From: Planctomycetota bacterium
GTDB lineage: Bacteria > Planctomycetota > Phycisphaerae > UBA1845 > UTPLA1
Assembly (NCBI GenBank): GCA_016712275.1
Contig: JADJRI010000069.1
Span: 1 to 18,487 of the forward strand
Length of the DNA: 18,487 nt
Reading direction: 5' to 3'
Positions 9,485-15,796 of this stretch are shown piece after piece. Below the pieces are notes generated by a model, which saw only the letters and a list, made by a program, of their open reading frames with translations, was not told the DNA's origin and did not search any database. Each line of letters opens with the position of its first letter. The stretch's first letter is position 1. The position numbers and the translations under genes are program-made.

Positions 9485-9490
9485 ACTATA
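9485..9490 (-). promoter_or_regulatory. -10 box (TATAGT) 6 nt before polX ATG
   Basis: On the minus strand TATAGT (five of six to consensus) is followed by six bases and then the polX ATG, with no Shine-Dalgarno sequence. A -35 at 17 nt (TTTCAA) is poor. The geometry equals that at 3287-3299 and would give a leaderless polX transcript independent of the gene upstream. Confidence 0.4.
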
Positions 9491-9552
9491 GCCGCGAAAA
9501 TTGAAAGTTGAAATAATCCTGAATCGGCCGAGGGGTTCAAATCGCGCGACTT

Positions 9553-10821
9553 CTAATGCGGCGATTCGTGCGCCCCAGTTCTCCAGAAATCTCCATCCTC
9601 ATGAATCCGCTCCCGCTGATCGATCCCCATCAATCCCGCTCGACTGAGGAACCCAATCTTCCCATCCACCGTCCGCTTCCATCCGGTGCTCTCCACCGAC
9701 CACGGATACGCCAGAAATTGAACCGCACTTGCCACCACAATTCCAATCGCCGCCCGCCGTGCCACAACCACGCCACGCCACCGCTCCAACGCCAGGCCAA
9801 TGCACAGCAATGCCGCCGGCAGCAAAATCAGAAAATACCCCTGCACCACATGAAAACACGCGAGAAACAAAAGCCCGGGCGCAAGCCACATGCCCACCAA
9901 CCACGCGCCGGGCTGCATTGCGCGCCAACATCGCGCCAAATACCCAACCGAAAAAACAAACACCGGAAACGCCAGCCCCAAATCCCAACCCAAATTCACC
10001 CCAATCTTGATCACATTACGCAGCAGCCCATCCACCAACCCCGCCCGAAACACGCTCGTATTCAAAACCACATCCTGCGTATGCGCCAGCCGTGCCGCCA
10101 CTGCTGCTTCATCCCCACGCAGATACGCCAGTCGCGTGGCACTCACAAACGCAAGTGCCGCGACCAGCAACAGCGCCGGCGCAATCCACATCTTCGACTT
10201 GGCCGCAACGGTCGCATTCACCCCCAGCACAAGCAAACCCAGATAAATGCCCAAGTCGCCTCGCACCAACATGCCCAACACCAATGCGCCGATCGCCGCG
10301 ACCAGCATGCCCAATTTTTTTTCGCGCTCCGCCTTTACAGCCAGCAGAACGGTTCCAAGTCCGATCGCCGTTGCCAATGGAAACGTCAGCGCCGTCACCG
10401 ACATGAACCACATCAGCGGATTTACCCCCAGCGCCAACCCCAGCCACCAAGCCGTCCCCTCCCCCAAAAACCTTCGAAACACCCGATACGCAATCACCGG
10501 CCCAATCGCCGATGCAGCCATCGACCACATTGCGTAGGCCCAATACGACCCCACACCCATCCACGACGCCAGGGTTCCCAGCGCCACCCATCCCGGATAC
10601 CCCGGATGCTGAACCGGATACTCCGCAGGAAATCCAATCGCCGAAACAAACGACAACTCATCCGGATGCACCGGCGCCGGATGCCCCACAAACGGCAGCC
10701 TCAGCGCCACCAAAATCACCGCCAAAAAGACGCACCGCCCCCAACCTCCGGCGCGCGTAAGCTCGCCCGCTTTCCCACGCGACTTTCCGCCATCCCCTAA
10801 ATTTCGAAAGCCACTCACCAC
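9553..10821 (-). CDS. Polytopic membrane protein, GT-C glycosyltransferase-like
   Basis: About 422 residues with roughly ten predicted membrane helices, e.g. CVFLAVILVALRLPFVG, MLVAAIGALVLGMLV, WIAPALLLVAALAFVSA and FLACFHVVQGYFLILLPAAL. After the first helix, HPAPVHPDE has an acidic residue in the first external loop, as in GT-C (lipid-sugar-dependent) glycosyltransferases. HPGYPGWVALG is like the HPPGYP motif of some of them. The substrate cannot be told. The frame stays open back to 11019, but that upstream part reads like non-coding sequence. I place the start at GTG 10819-10821, with AGG 9 nt upstream; this is uncertain by up to 66 codons. The tail after the last helix is short and charged (DQRERIHEDGDFWRTG). 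It may be co-transcribed with polX, with no obvious functional tie. Membrane protein certain, enzyme class tentative. Confidence 0.65.
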   Translation of the reverse strand: MVSGFRNLGDGGKSRGKAGELTRAGGWGRCVFLAVILVALRLPFVGHPAPVHPDELSFVSAIGFPAEYPVQHPGYPGWVALGTLASWMGVGSYWAYAMWSMAASAIGPVIAYRVFRRFLGEGTAWWLGLALGVNPLMWFMSVTALTFPLATAIGLGTVLLAVKAEREKKLGMLVAAIGALVLGMLVRGDLGIYLGLLVLGVNATVAAKSKMWIAPALLLVAALAFVSATRLAYLRGDEAAVAARLAHTQDVVLNTSVFRAGLVDGLLRNVIKIGVNLGWDLGLAFPVFVFSVGYLARCWRAMQPGAWLVGMWLAPGLLFLACFHVVQGYFLILLPAALLCIGLALERWRGVVVARRAAIGIVVASAVQFLAYPWSVESTGWKRTVDGKIGFLSRAGLMGIDQRERIHEDGDFWRTGAHESPH

Positions 10822-11033
10822 GCCGCGCAGCCTAAGAATCAACGCCGACGCTTGCAAGCGCCAGTCAAACCAAAACAGGCCGAATGACACAATACAACCC
10901 ACAGCATGTAAGCTTGAAGAACCGTCAATCTTGTAACGATGCCGCTCACAAACCCCGAAAGGGATAAACGTGAATAGCGGTGTGTGACAACCACCGATCG
11001 TTTTTCCGATTTTCCCCAACCCTGAAAGGGCTG

Positions 11034-11039
11034 TACAAT
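11034..11039 (+). promoter_or_regulatory. Possible -10 box (TACAAT) for phosphofructokinase
   Basis: TACAAT matches the -10 consensus at five of six positions and lies 52 nt before the ATG at 11092. The hexamer 17 nt upstream (TTTCCC, 11011-11016) is a poor -35. It falls in the divergent spacer next to the uncertain start of the GT-C-like gene. Confidence 0.3.
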
Positions 11040-11091
11040 TCTACGCGCGCCTCTTAGCAACAAGGAAACATCACGCATCCGGGAACACGAA

Positions 11092-12195
11092 ATGCCCGCT
11101 CAATCCATCAAACGCATCGGAATCCTCACCGGCGGCGGCGACTGCCCCGGCCTCAACGCTGTCATCCGCGCCGTCACAAAAACGGCCATTCAGGATCACA
11201 AATGGGAAGTCTTCGGCATCGAAGACGGCTTCCTCGGCCTCATCGAAAACCGCATTCATCCGCTCGACTGGGAAAGCGTCAGCAACATACTCACCCGCGG
11301 CGGCACCATTCTCGGCACCTCCAACAAGGCCAACCCCGCCAAATTCGCCACCGGAACCGACGCCCAGGGCAATCCCATTTTCGCCGATGTCCGCGACAAG
11401 GCGATGAAACACTATCGCGAACACCAGCTCGATGCCGTCGTGGTCATCGGCGGCGACGGTTCCATGACCTGTGCCAATGAAATGACACCACTCGGCTTCA
11501 ACTGTGTCGGCGTACCCAAAACCATCGACAACGACCTGATGCACACCAACATCACCTTCGGTTTTCAGACGGCCGTCGAAATCGCCACCGAAGCCATCGA
11601 CCGGCTTCACACAACCGCCGCCAGTCATCACCGCATCATTGTCGTCGAACTGATGGGCCGAAACGCCGGCTGGATCACGCTGCACGCCGGCCTCGCGGGA
11701 GGGTGCGATATCATTCTCCTCCCGGAAATTCCCTACGACATCGGCGTGCTCTGCGAGGTTTGTAAGGACCGCATGCACAAACACAGGGCCTGCACCATCG
11801 TCGCCATTTCAGAGGGTGCCCGCCCCATCGACGGCAAACAGACCGTCATGCAGACCATTGCCAGCAGCCCCGATCCCATTCGCCTCGGCGGCGTGGCCCA
11901 CGTTCTCGCCAAACAACTCGAGATGTGCAGCAACATCGAAGCCCGCGCCGTTGTACTCGGCCATGTCCAGCGCGGCGGCACGCCCTGCGCCGCCGATCGG
12001 GTCCTGGCCACCCGGTTCGGACACGCCGCGACCGACCTGCTCAGTACCGGCCAGCTCAACCGCATGGTCGTCATTCAAGGCGGCCAGACCAAGAGCGTCG
12101 ACATCAGCCAGGTGGCCGGCAAGCAGCGCGTTATCCAGCCGGACAACGAACTGCTTCGCGTCGCGCGCAGCGTCGGCACGAATCTCGGATATTGA
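11092..12195 (+). CDS. 6-phosphofructokinase (ATP-type Gly with PPi-type Lys)
   Basis: Phosphorylates fructose 6-phosphate at the committed step of glycolysis, in the cytosol. The 367 residues carry the PFK core: GGGDCPGLNAVIR (14-26), GGDGS (120-124), PKTIDND (142-148) with the catalytic Asp146, MGR (188-190) contacting the sugar phosphate, and GHVQRGG near the C-terminus. The Gly after GGD (residue 123) is the residue of ATP-dependent enzymes. Lys143 before TIDND is typical of PPi-dependent and group III enzymes, whereas E. coli PfkA has Gly there. By family rules G+K usually means ATP-dependent, group III, without classical allosteric control; PPi use cannot be excluded. The ATG has GGGA 7 nt upstream. 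It is monocistronic and divergent from the GT-C-like gene. Family certain, phosphate donor inferred. Confidence 0.93.
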   Translation: MPAQSIKRIGILTGGGDCPGLNAVIRAVTKTAIQDHKWEVFGIEDGFLGLIENRIHPLDWESVSNILTRGGTILGTSNKANPAKFATGTDAQGNPIFADVRDKAMKHYREHQLDAVVVIGGDGSMTCANEMTPLGFNCVGVPKTIDNDLMHTNITFGFQTAVEIATEAIDRLHTTAASHHRIIVVELMGRNAGWITLHAGLAGGCDIILLPEIPYDIGVLCEVCKDRMHKHRACTIVAISEGARPIDGKQTVMQTIASSPDPIRLGGVAHVLAKQLEMCSNIEARAVVLGHVQRGGTPCAADRVLATRFGHAATDLLSTGQLNRMVVIQGGQTKSVDISQVAGKQRVIQPDNELLRVARSVGTNLGY

Positions 12196-12534
12196 TATAC
12201 GTCGAACGCGGGCACACGACGACACTTTTCTTCATTCCGTTTCGCAGCATCGATTCATCGTGCGTAGACACACGCGCCACCGCCGCATCGCACACAATTC
12301 CTCATAAGCAATTCCCGTAGATCCGAATCGCAATTGCCTTTCGTTTGACCAAACTCATCATTTTTTCAACGCAATCACGGATTCTTATTTCGGCGCATGA
12401 GTGGCACGCCATTTGCTTTATTGGGAGTGCGTGTCAATGGAACAACGAAGCAATGCACAAAGCCGGCTGCCGCATTGCTTCGCTGCTCAAGTTTACGAAT
12501 GAAAACGAAAACCTCATCAAAAAGGAGATGAATC
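12196..12534. other. Intergenic region: pfk 3' end and sigma-54 leader
   Basis: No credible gene here; the open frame from 12345 belongs to a wrong frame and has no family-like composition. It holds the sigma-54 promoter at 12402-12417. The small palindrome GTTTG-AC-CAAAC (12343-12354) lies 47 nt upstream of that promoter and might bind an activator, though this is speculative. No clear terminator follows the phosphofructokinase gene. Confidence 0.5.
12402..12417 (+). promoter_or_regulatory. Sigma-54 (RpoN) promoter
   Basis: TGGCACGCCATTTGCT fits the -24/-12 consensus TGGCACG-N4-TTGCW at every fixed position. The invariant GG (12403-12404) and GC (12415-12416) are separated by exactly 10 nt. 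Transcription should start near 12428, giving a leader of about 107 nt to the ATG at 12535. Such promoters need an enhancer-binding ATPase; none is encoded in the window. Confidence 0.8.
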
Positions 12535-12922
12535 ATGTTGTCAGCACGCAATATGTCATGGATAACTCACCGCCGCCGTTGCCGGACTTTTGTCCACCGC
12601 AACGGCCCGCGCAACCGATTCCGAAATCGCGGAAGTCAGGAAGGAAATCGACAAATCCAAAATTCGATTGTCCATTGTCGACACCGAACTTGAGAAAACC
12701 AAAATCGAAATCTCGCTCGTCACCGCCGAAATTAAAAACCTCGAGAAACTGTATGCCCGCACGCCGCTGCCAAAGTACAAGCGGGCGCTCGATCAGGCTT
12801 ATTTCGAGTTCGGTGTGCTGAATCAGCAGTTTATCAGGCTCGAAAGCGAGCATGTCAGTCTGCTGGAGTACATCCGGATTCTGGAAGCCAAGCTCCTGGA
12901 ATTGCTTCGCGACAAACCGTAG
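12535..12922 (+). CDS. Small exported coiled-coil protein, frameshifted in the signal peptide
   Basis: AGGAG at 12523-12527 sits 7 nt before the ATG at 12535, which starts MLSARNMSWI. One base later in frame, from about 12566, the sequence reads LTAAVAGLLSTATARA, a good signal-peptide core with an ATARA-type cleavage site. It continues open to the TAG at 12920-12922. Removing one A in ATAAC joins the two parts into a precursor of about 129 residues. The mature part is nearly all charged helix with heptad spacing (SEIAEVRKEIDKSKIRLSIV, TELEKTKIEISLVTAEIKNL), interrupted by a TPLPKYKR linker, then a second helix (IRLESEHVSLLEYIRILEAK). It is predicted to form a periplasmic or secreted coiled coil. 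The alternative is a TTG start at 12590 without signal peptide or ribosome-binding site. It lies behind a sigma-54 promoter. No family recognised. Confidence 0.6.
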
Positions 12923-12949
12923 TGCCTCACATGTGGCACCCAGTGCGAA

Positions 12950-12981
12950 AACGGCCCGGGGCCGATCAGCCCTGGGCCGTT
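12950..12981 (+). terminator. Strong hairpin after the coiled-coil gene, probable 3' end
   Basis: AACGGCCCGGGGC (12950-12962) pairs with GCCCTGGGCCGTT (12969-12981) over 13 bp with one G-U and loop CGATCA. It starts 27 nt after the stop at 12922. No T-run follows, so an intrinsic terminator in the strict sense is not proven; it may be a stabilising 3' hairpin. Confidence 0.5.
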
Positions 12982-13265
12982 GTGCGCGCCGACCATGCCT
13001 GCACGCCCCTGCCGCCGCGCCCGCTTCGCCGGGACATTTTCATCACCTGAAATTCCAAACGAGAATTCCGAACTTCAAACCGGTTTGTACGATCTATGCT
13101 GAAATGACAGGTCGATAAACATTGGGTATGATCCGGCCGACCGACGTGGCAGGTCGCCGACGGTCGTGCAAATCGCGTGATTCCAATGCACAGGAGGAAC
13201 CTCGAAGGTCTCCCCGATTTTATGAATCATGTCGCGACAAAACTCTTTGAATTCAGGAGGATCTC
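12982..13265. other. Intergenic region with promoter and leader of the lipoprotein gene
   Basis: Together with the hairpin before it, this makes a gene-free stretch of 343 bases. It contains a sigma-70 promoter at 13104-13132, an AGGAGG at 13192-13197 with no start codon at the right distance, and a 15-codon open frame (13222-13269) that ends overlapping the next ATG. No other gene is supported. Confidence 0.5.
13104..13132 (+). promoter_or_regulatory. Sigma-70 promoter (ATGACA-N17-TATGAT)
   Basis: The -35 ATGACA (13104-13109) and -10 TATGAT (13127-13132) each match consensus at five of six positions with the ideal 17-nt spacer. Transcription would begin near 13139, giving a leader of about 127 nt to the ATG at 13266. 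Confidence 0.6.
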
Positions 13266-13603
13266 ATGATGACGAAAATGTCAAAACTGCTGGTCATCTC
13301 ATTGGCGGCATTGGCCATTGCCGTTGCGGTGGGTTGAACGCAAACACATCCGCACAGAACCTGCTCAAGCCGGCCTCGGGCGGACAAAAGGGCTGGTACG
13401 GCGAATTCCAATCGCTGCTCGCTTCCCACGGAAATGCGAACATGAAGCTCGAAGCCCACGTCGTGACGGCCAACCAGGGTGACCTGATCGGCACGCTCTC
13501 CGGCTCGACCGACGCGTTCCTCATCATGAAGGGACAGGGCGAAGGCAGGGTCTACTTTATCACCTGGGATGATGTGATCTGGATCACCGCACGCCCCAAC
13601 TGA
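13266..13603 (+). CDS. Small lipoprotein-like protein, frameshifted at the lipobox
   Basis: AGGAGG at 13255-13260 precedes ATG at 13266 (and a second ATG at 13269). They open KLLVISLAALAIAVAVG, a textbook export signal, but the frame stops at TGA 13335-13337. Adding one base there turns GGT-TGA into GGT-TGN; with C or T this gives VAVGC followed by NANTSAQN, a lipobox with its lipid-bearing Cys. The frame then runs to 13603 as QNLLKPASGGQKGWYGEFQS, ending in GRVYFITWDDVIWITARPN. The restored protein has about 112 residues; the mature part is small, beta-rich and of unknown function. An uninterrupted frame exists from ATG 13229, but its N-terminus is not protein-like and ignores the ribosome-binding site. 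Export is well supported once the frame is restored; whether the shift is real is open. Confidence 0.55.
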
Positions 13604-13638
13604 TCGCGTCGAAGTTTCGATCAGCTCAACAACGCTAT

Positions 13639-13656
13639 CCCCCCCCCAAAAAAAAA
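13639..13656. repeat. Homopolymer pair C9-A9
   Basis: Nine C (13639-13647) are followed directly by nine A (13648-13656). On the minus strand this is T9-G9; the T-run is the uridine tract of the terminator next to it. The G9 tract that follows is unusual and prone to slippage and to sequencing error. Confidence 0.7.
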
Positions 13657-13694
13657 GCCGTTCTGCCGGTTGATCAACACCCGGCAGAACGGCT
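13648..13694 (-). terminator. Intrinsic terminator of the pilin/zinc-ribbon operon
   Basis: On the minus strand a perfect 14-bp GC-rich stem (AGCCGTTCTGCCGG / CCGGCAGAACGGCT, 13681-13694 with 13656-13669) and an 11-nt loop are followed by nine T. It starts 26 nt after the stop of the zinc-ribbon gene. Structure and position are those of a strong Rho-independent terminator. Confidence 0.9.
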
Positions 13695-13719
13695 GAAACT
13701 TCTGGATTCTCTAGTAGCG

Positions 13720-14073
13720 TTAGTCGCTGATTTTCCGAAGGCCGCCGACCGCTTCCTTCGGTGCATTTTCATCTTCGACGGGTTGTTCGTCTTCCTCGGT
13801 ATGCCCCAATCCGCCGACAAACACCTTCAAGTCGCGCTTGTTCGCGCCGACCTCATTACACTTTGGGCAGGTGATTCCCGCGTTCTTCTGATACATCGCT
13901 GTCGACTCGTCAAGCGTCAGATTGAACTCAGCGCCGCACTTTGAACAGACGAACACCTCCGATGTCTGCGAGATTTGCGGCGCGGTTTCCGAGCTTTCCT
14001 GCGAATTCCAGACAAAGACGGCAACCAGGCCAAGCACAATCAGGACGATAATCAAAACGGCCGTTCGATTCAT
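13720..14073 (-). CDS. Membrane-anchored zinc-ribbon protein
   Basis: A 117-residue protein with one N-terminal membrane helix (AVLIIVLIVLGLVAVFVW), a Ser/Thr/Gln-rich linker, then a zinc ribbon: CSKC and CPKC separated by about 22 residues (VFVCSKCGAEF and ITCPKCNEVG). The C-terminal tail is acidic (HTEEDEQPVEDENAPKEAV). The N-terminus has no clear cleavage site, so the helix is probably an anchor with the ribbon outside the cytosol; orientation is inferred. ATG at 14071-14073 is chosen. TTG two codons earlier (14077-14079) has a better-spaced GGAG, so the start is uncertain by two residues. It follows the pilin-like gene by 48 nt on the same strand and ends just before a strong terminator, so the two form one operon. 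No enzyme function visible. Confidence 0.8.
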   Translation of the reverse strand: MNRTAVLIIVLIVLGLVAVFVWNSQESSETAPQISQTSEVFVCSKCGAEFNLTLDESTAMYQKNAGITCPKCNEVGANKRDLKVFVGGLGHTEEDEQPVEDENAPKEAVGGLRKISD

Positions 14074-14121
14074 GTTCAACCAATCTCCAAGTGGGACATG
14101 CCGAGTATCGACATGTATCGT

Positions 14122-15006
14122 TTAATTACAGTTCGGCGCACAACAATTGGGCGGCCCGTCCTCATAGAACGAGTCCGGCTGACAATCCATCTTACCCCAT
14201 GATCCGCGAACGTCCTTGCCCTGATACTGCGAAACAGGTGCATGCTGGTAATAGGTGCCGTCACCCATGTCCGCGGTCTGAGCGTGGCCGTCGGCATAGA
14301 GCAGATTAAAGAAACCCAATTTTCTGTGGTAACCCTTCAGTTCGCCATGGGTGGCCGATCCCCATGTGTTGTTCGACCAGACCGTTTGAAACGCGCGACA
14401 TTCCATGTATCCGACCGTCGCTCCCGTGTCCGGAATGCGACTGTTCGGCCGACCATAGACGCCGGCAATGTCCCCATCGGTGTAGCTCAGGTTATTCATC
14501 CGAAAGGACGTACCATAAGCCTTGAAGTACGGCTGCTCAAGCGCCTCGGGTTCCGCACCAAAGCCGGGCCAATTCTGCCAACCATAGTCCTCGCCGGTGC
14601 AAAGAAACGATTGGAAATGGCCCGTATCGCCCGGAGCCGTATTTTGGGACATCGCGGCGCCATAGTAATACTTGTTGAAAGGACGGGTGTTGGGACCGAA
14701 TGGATCGTTCCACCCGGCGACAGACACAGTGCCGGGGCCTCCACCATATTCAAAATAACCTTCGCCGCCATAGCAGCAATAACAGCGGTGAACAGGTCCA
14801 TAGACGCCCTGCGCATCGTCATTCGAATAAGCCTGCGACGTCTGCCCCAGTGAACGAAGATTGGCAAGACACTTGAGTCGCTGTGCGTTCGATTTGGCCG
14901 ACGAAAGGGCCGGCAAAAGAATGCTGATCAGAACGGCAATGATCGAAATCACCACCAGCAACTCGATTAACGTGAATCCCCTCAACTCTCGTTTTGACTT
15001 CAACAT
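14122..15006 (-). CDS. Prepilin-like secreted protein (type II pseudopilin family)
   Basis: A 294-residue protein with the class III signal KRELRG|FTLIELLVV: prepilin peptidase would cut after G10, methylate F11, and E15 is the conserved Glu5 of the mature protein. A single hydrophobic helix follows (VVISIIAVLISILLPALSSA) and then AQRLKCLANLRSLGQ, a sequence typical of the large planctomycete/lentisphaeral pseudopilin families. The C-terminal region has HRKLGFFNLLYADGHAQ, like the H-X9-DG motif of those families, though with 11 residues between His and DG. Cys clusters (HRCYCCYGG near residue 78, PPNCCAPNCN at the end) suggest disulfides. GGAG lies 9 nt before the ATG. It is first gene of an operon with the zinc-ribbon protein. 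Cargo, pilus or surface role unknown. Confidence 0.88.
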   Translation of the reverse strand: MLKSKRELRGFTLIELLVVISIIAVLISILLPALSSAKSNAQRLKCLANLRSLGQTSQAYSNDDAQGVYGPVHRCYCCYGGEGYFEYGGGPGTVSVAGWNDPFGPNTRPFNKYYYGAAMSQNTAPGDTGHFQSFLCTGEDYGWQNWPGFGAEPEALEQPYFKAYGTSFRMNNLSYTDGDIAGVYGRPNSRIPDTGATVGYMECRAFQTVWSNNTWGSATHGELKGYHRKLGFFNLLYADGHAQTADMGDGTYYQHAPVSQYQGKDVRGSWGKMDCQPDSFYEDGPPNCCAPNCN

Positions 15007-15796
15007 GGCAAGTTACTCCATTTCATTTTCGACCCCGGTAACATCGTGATCTTACATATTACAGCTGCGGATGAACTGCTCATCTCAGGCGTGCGACAAA
15101 TCGGAATGAAACGATGGCAAAAAAACAAAGACGCCATCGTACTGTTGGAATCGTGCTCTTGAGATTCGACACGTCAGGGCCAAGCCAAAACCAAGCGAGA
15201 TAATCCAAACTCCACCCATGTGGGAAGCGAATCAAATCCGTTCGCAGGTCCTATGCCCCATAACAACTGCCCTCATCACCCCCAGCGAACACGTCGAATC
15301 CGAAGATCATATCTCAATTCAATCGACCAGGCAAAGTCATTTGTTCATCAAACCGTTACGAAAACAACATTCAAAACGAAGCCGGGTCTGTTCACACCAC
15401 CTCAATTCACACGAGGTGACGCTGTTTCCATCAGTATAGGCGTCGTTCTTACGCTGCAATTACGCAGAATCGCACGGCAGAAAGCCCGCCCCGAGTGAGC
15501 TATTTTATGTCAATTTGAACCTGAGAAAGCCAATCAGCAGCAAAGCCCCGGCCTCAAGCGGTAAGACATGCGACCATAAGCATATTCTTGAAATAGAGTT
15601 ACGAAACAACCATCTGTTTCCATTCTCAATGTTGCGGATAGCCCCATTAAAGGTCCTATCAGGTAGCATACTCGCGGAACAACAACGGCCTTCGGGCGTC
15701 CAATCCAGAGTAGGAAATTAACGAGAAGTCAGTCAAAGTGCGGCGGCAGGGTCCGCAGCAATTTGGGATTATCGGATACAAAAAAAGGGAGTAATC
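15007..15796. other. Long intergenic region without a convincing gene
   Basis: This 790-base divergent spacer is richer in A/T than its surroundings. Open frames here (for example 15220-15498 and 15515-15721 on plus, 15505-15669 on minus) lack ribosome-binding sites and family-like composition. It should contain promoters of the pilin operon and of the DUF4139 gene, but I see no clear pair of hexamers. One inverted repeat is listed separately. Confidence 0.5.
15111..15140. repeat. Inverted repeat upstream of the pilin operon
   Basis: ACGATGGC (15111-15118) and GCCATCGT (15133-15140) are perfect 8-bp arms around a purine-rich 14-base loop of A7-C-A3-GAC. It lies 105 nt upstream of the pilin start and may be an operator or a leader hairpin. 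Confidence 0.4.

Noticed and set aside
9556..10800. 414-codon plus-strand open frame opposite the GT-C-like gene
   Set aside because: Composition is dominated by Arg, Gln, His and Pro, as expected from the complement of a hydrophobic membrane protein gene.
11071..11784. Minus-strand open frame opposite phosphofructokinase
   Set aside because: Shadow of a conserved gene with unmistakable PFK motifs on the plus strand.
12345..12821. 158-codon plus-strand frame across the sigma-54 promoter and coiled-coil gene
   Set aside because: It runs through the promoter and leader, and its C-terminal half is a Pro/Ser/Lys-rich misreading of the coiled-coil gene.
13229..13603. Uninterrupted frame from ATG 13229 as an intact version of the lipoprotein-like gene
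   Set aside because: It ignores the AGGAGG at 13255, and its first 35 residues have no export signal although the neighbouring frame encodes a perfect one.
15505..15669. Minus-strand frame ending LEAGALLLIGFLRFKLT, resembling a PEP-CTERM tail
   Set aside because: The tail has the right flavour (short hydrophobic run then basic residues) but lacks the PEP motif. The upstream part is not protein-like and no ribosome-binding site precedes it. At best a relic.
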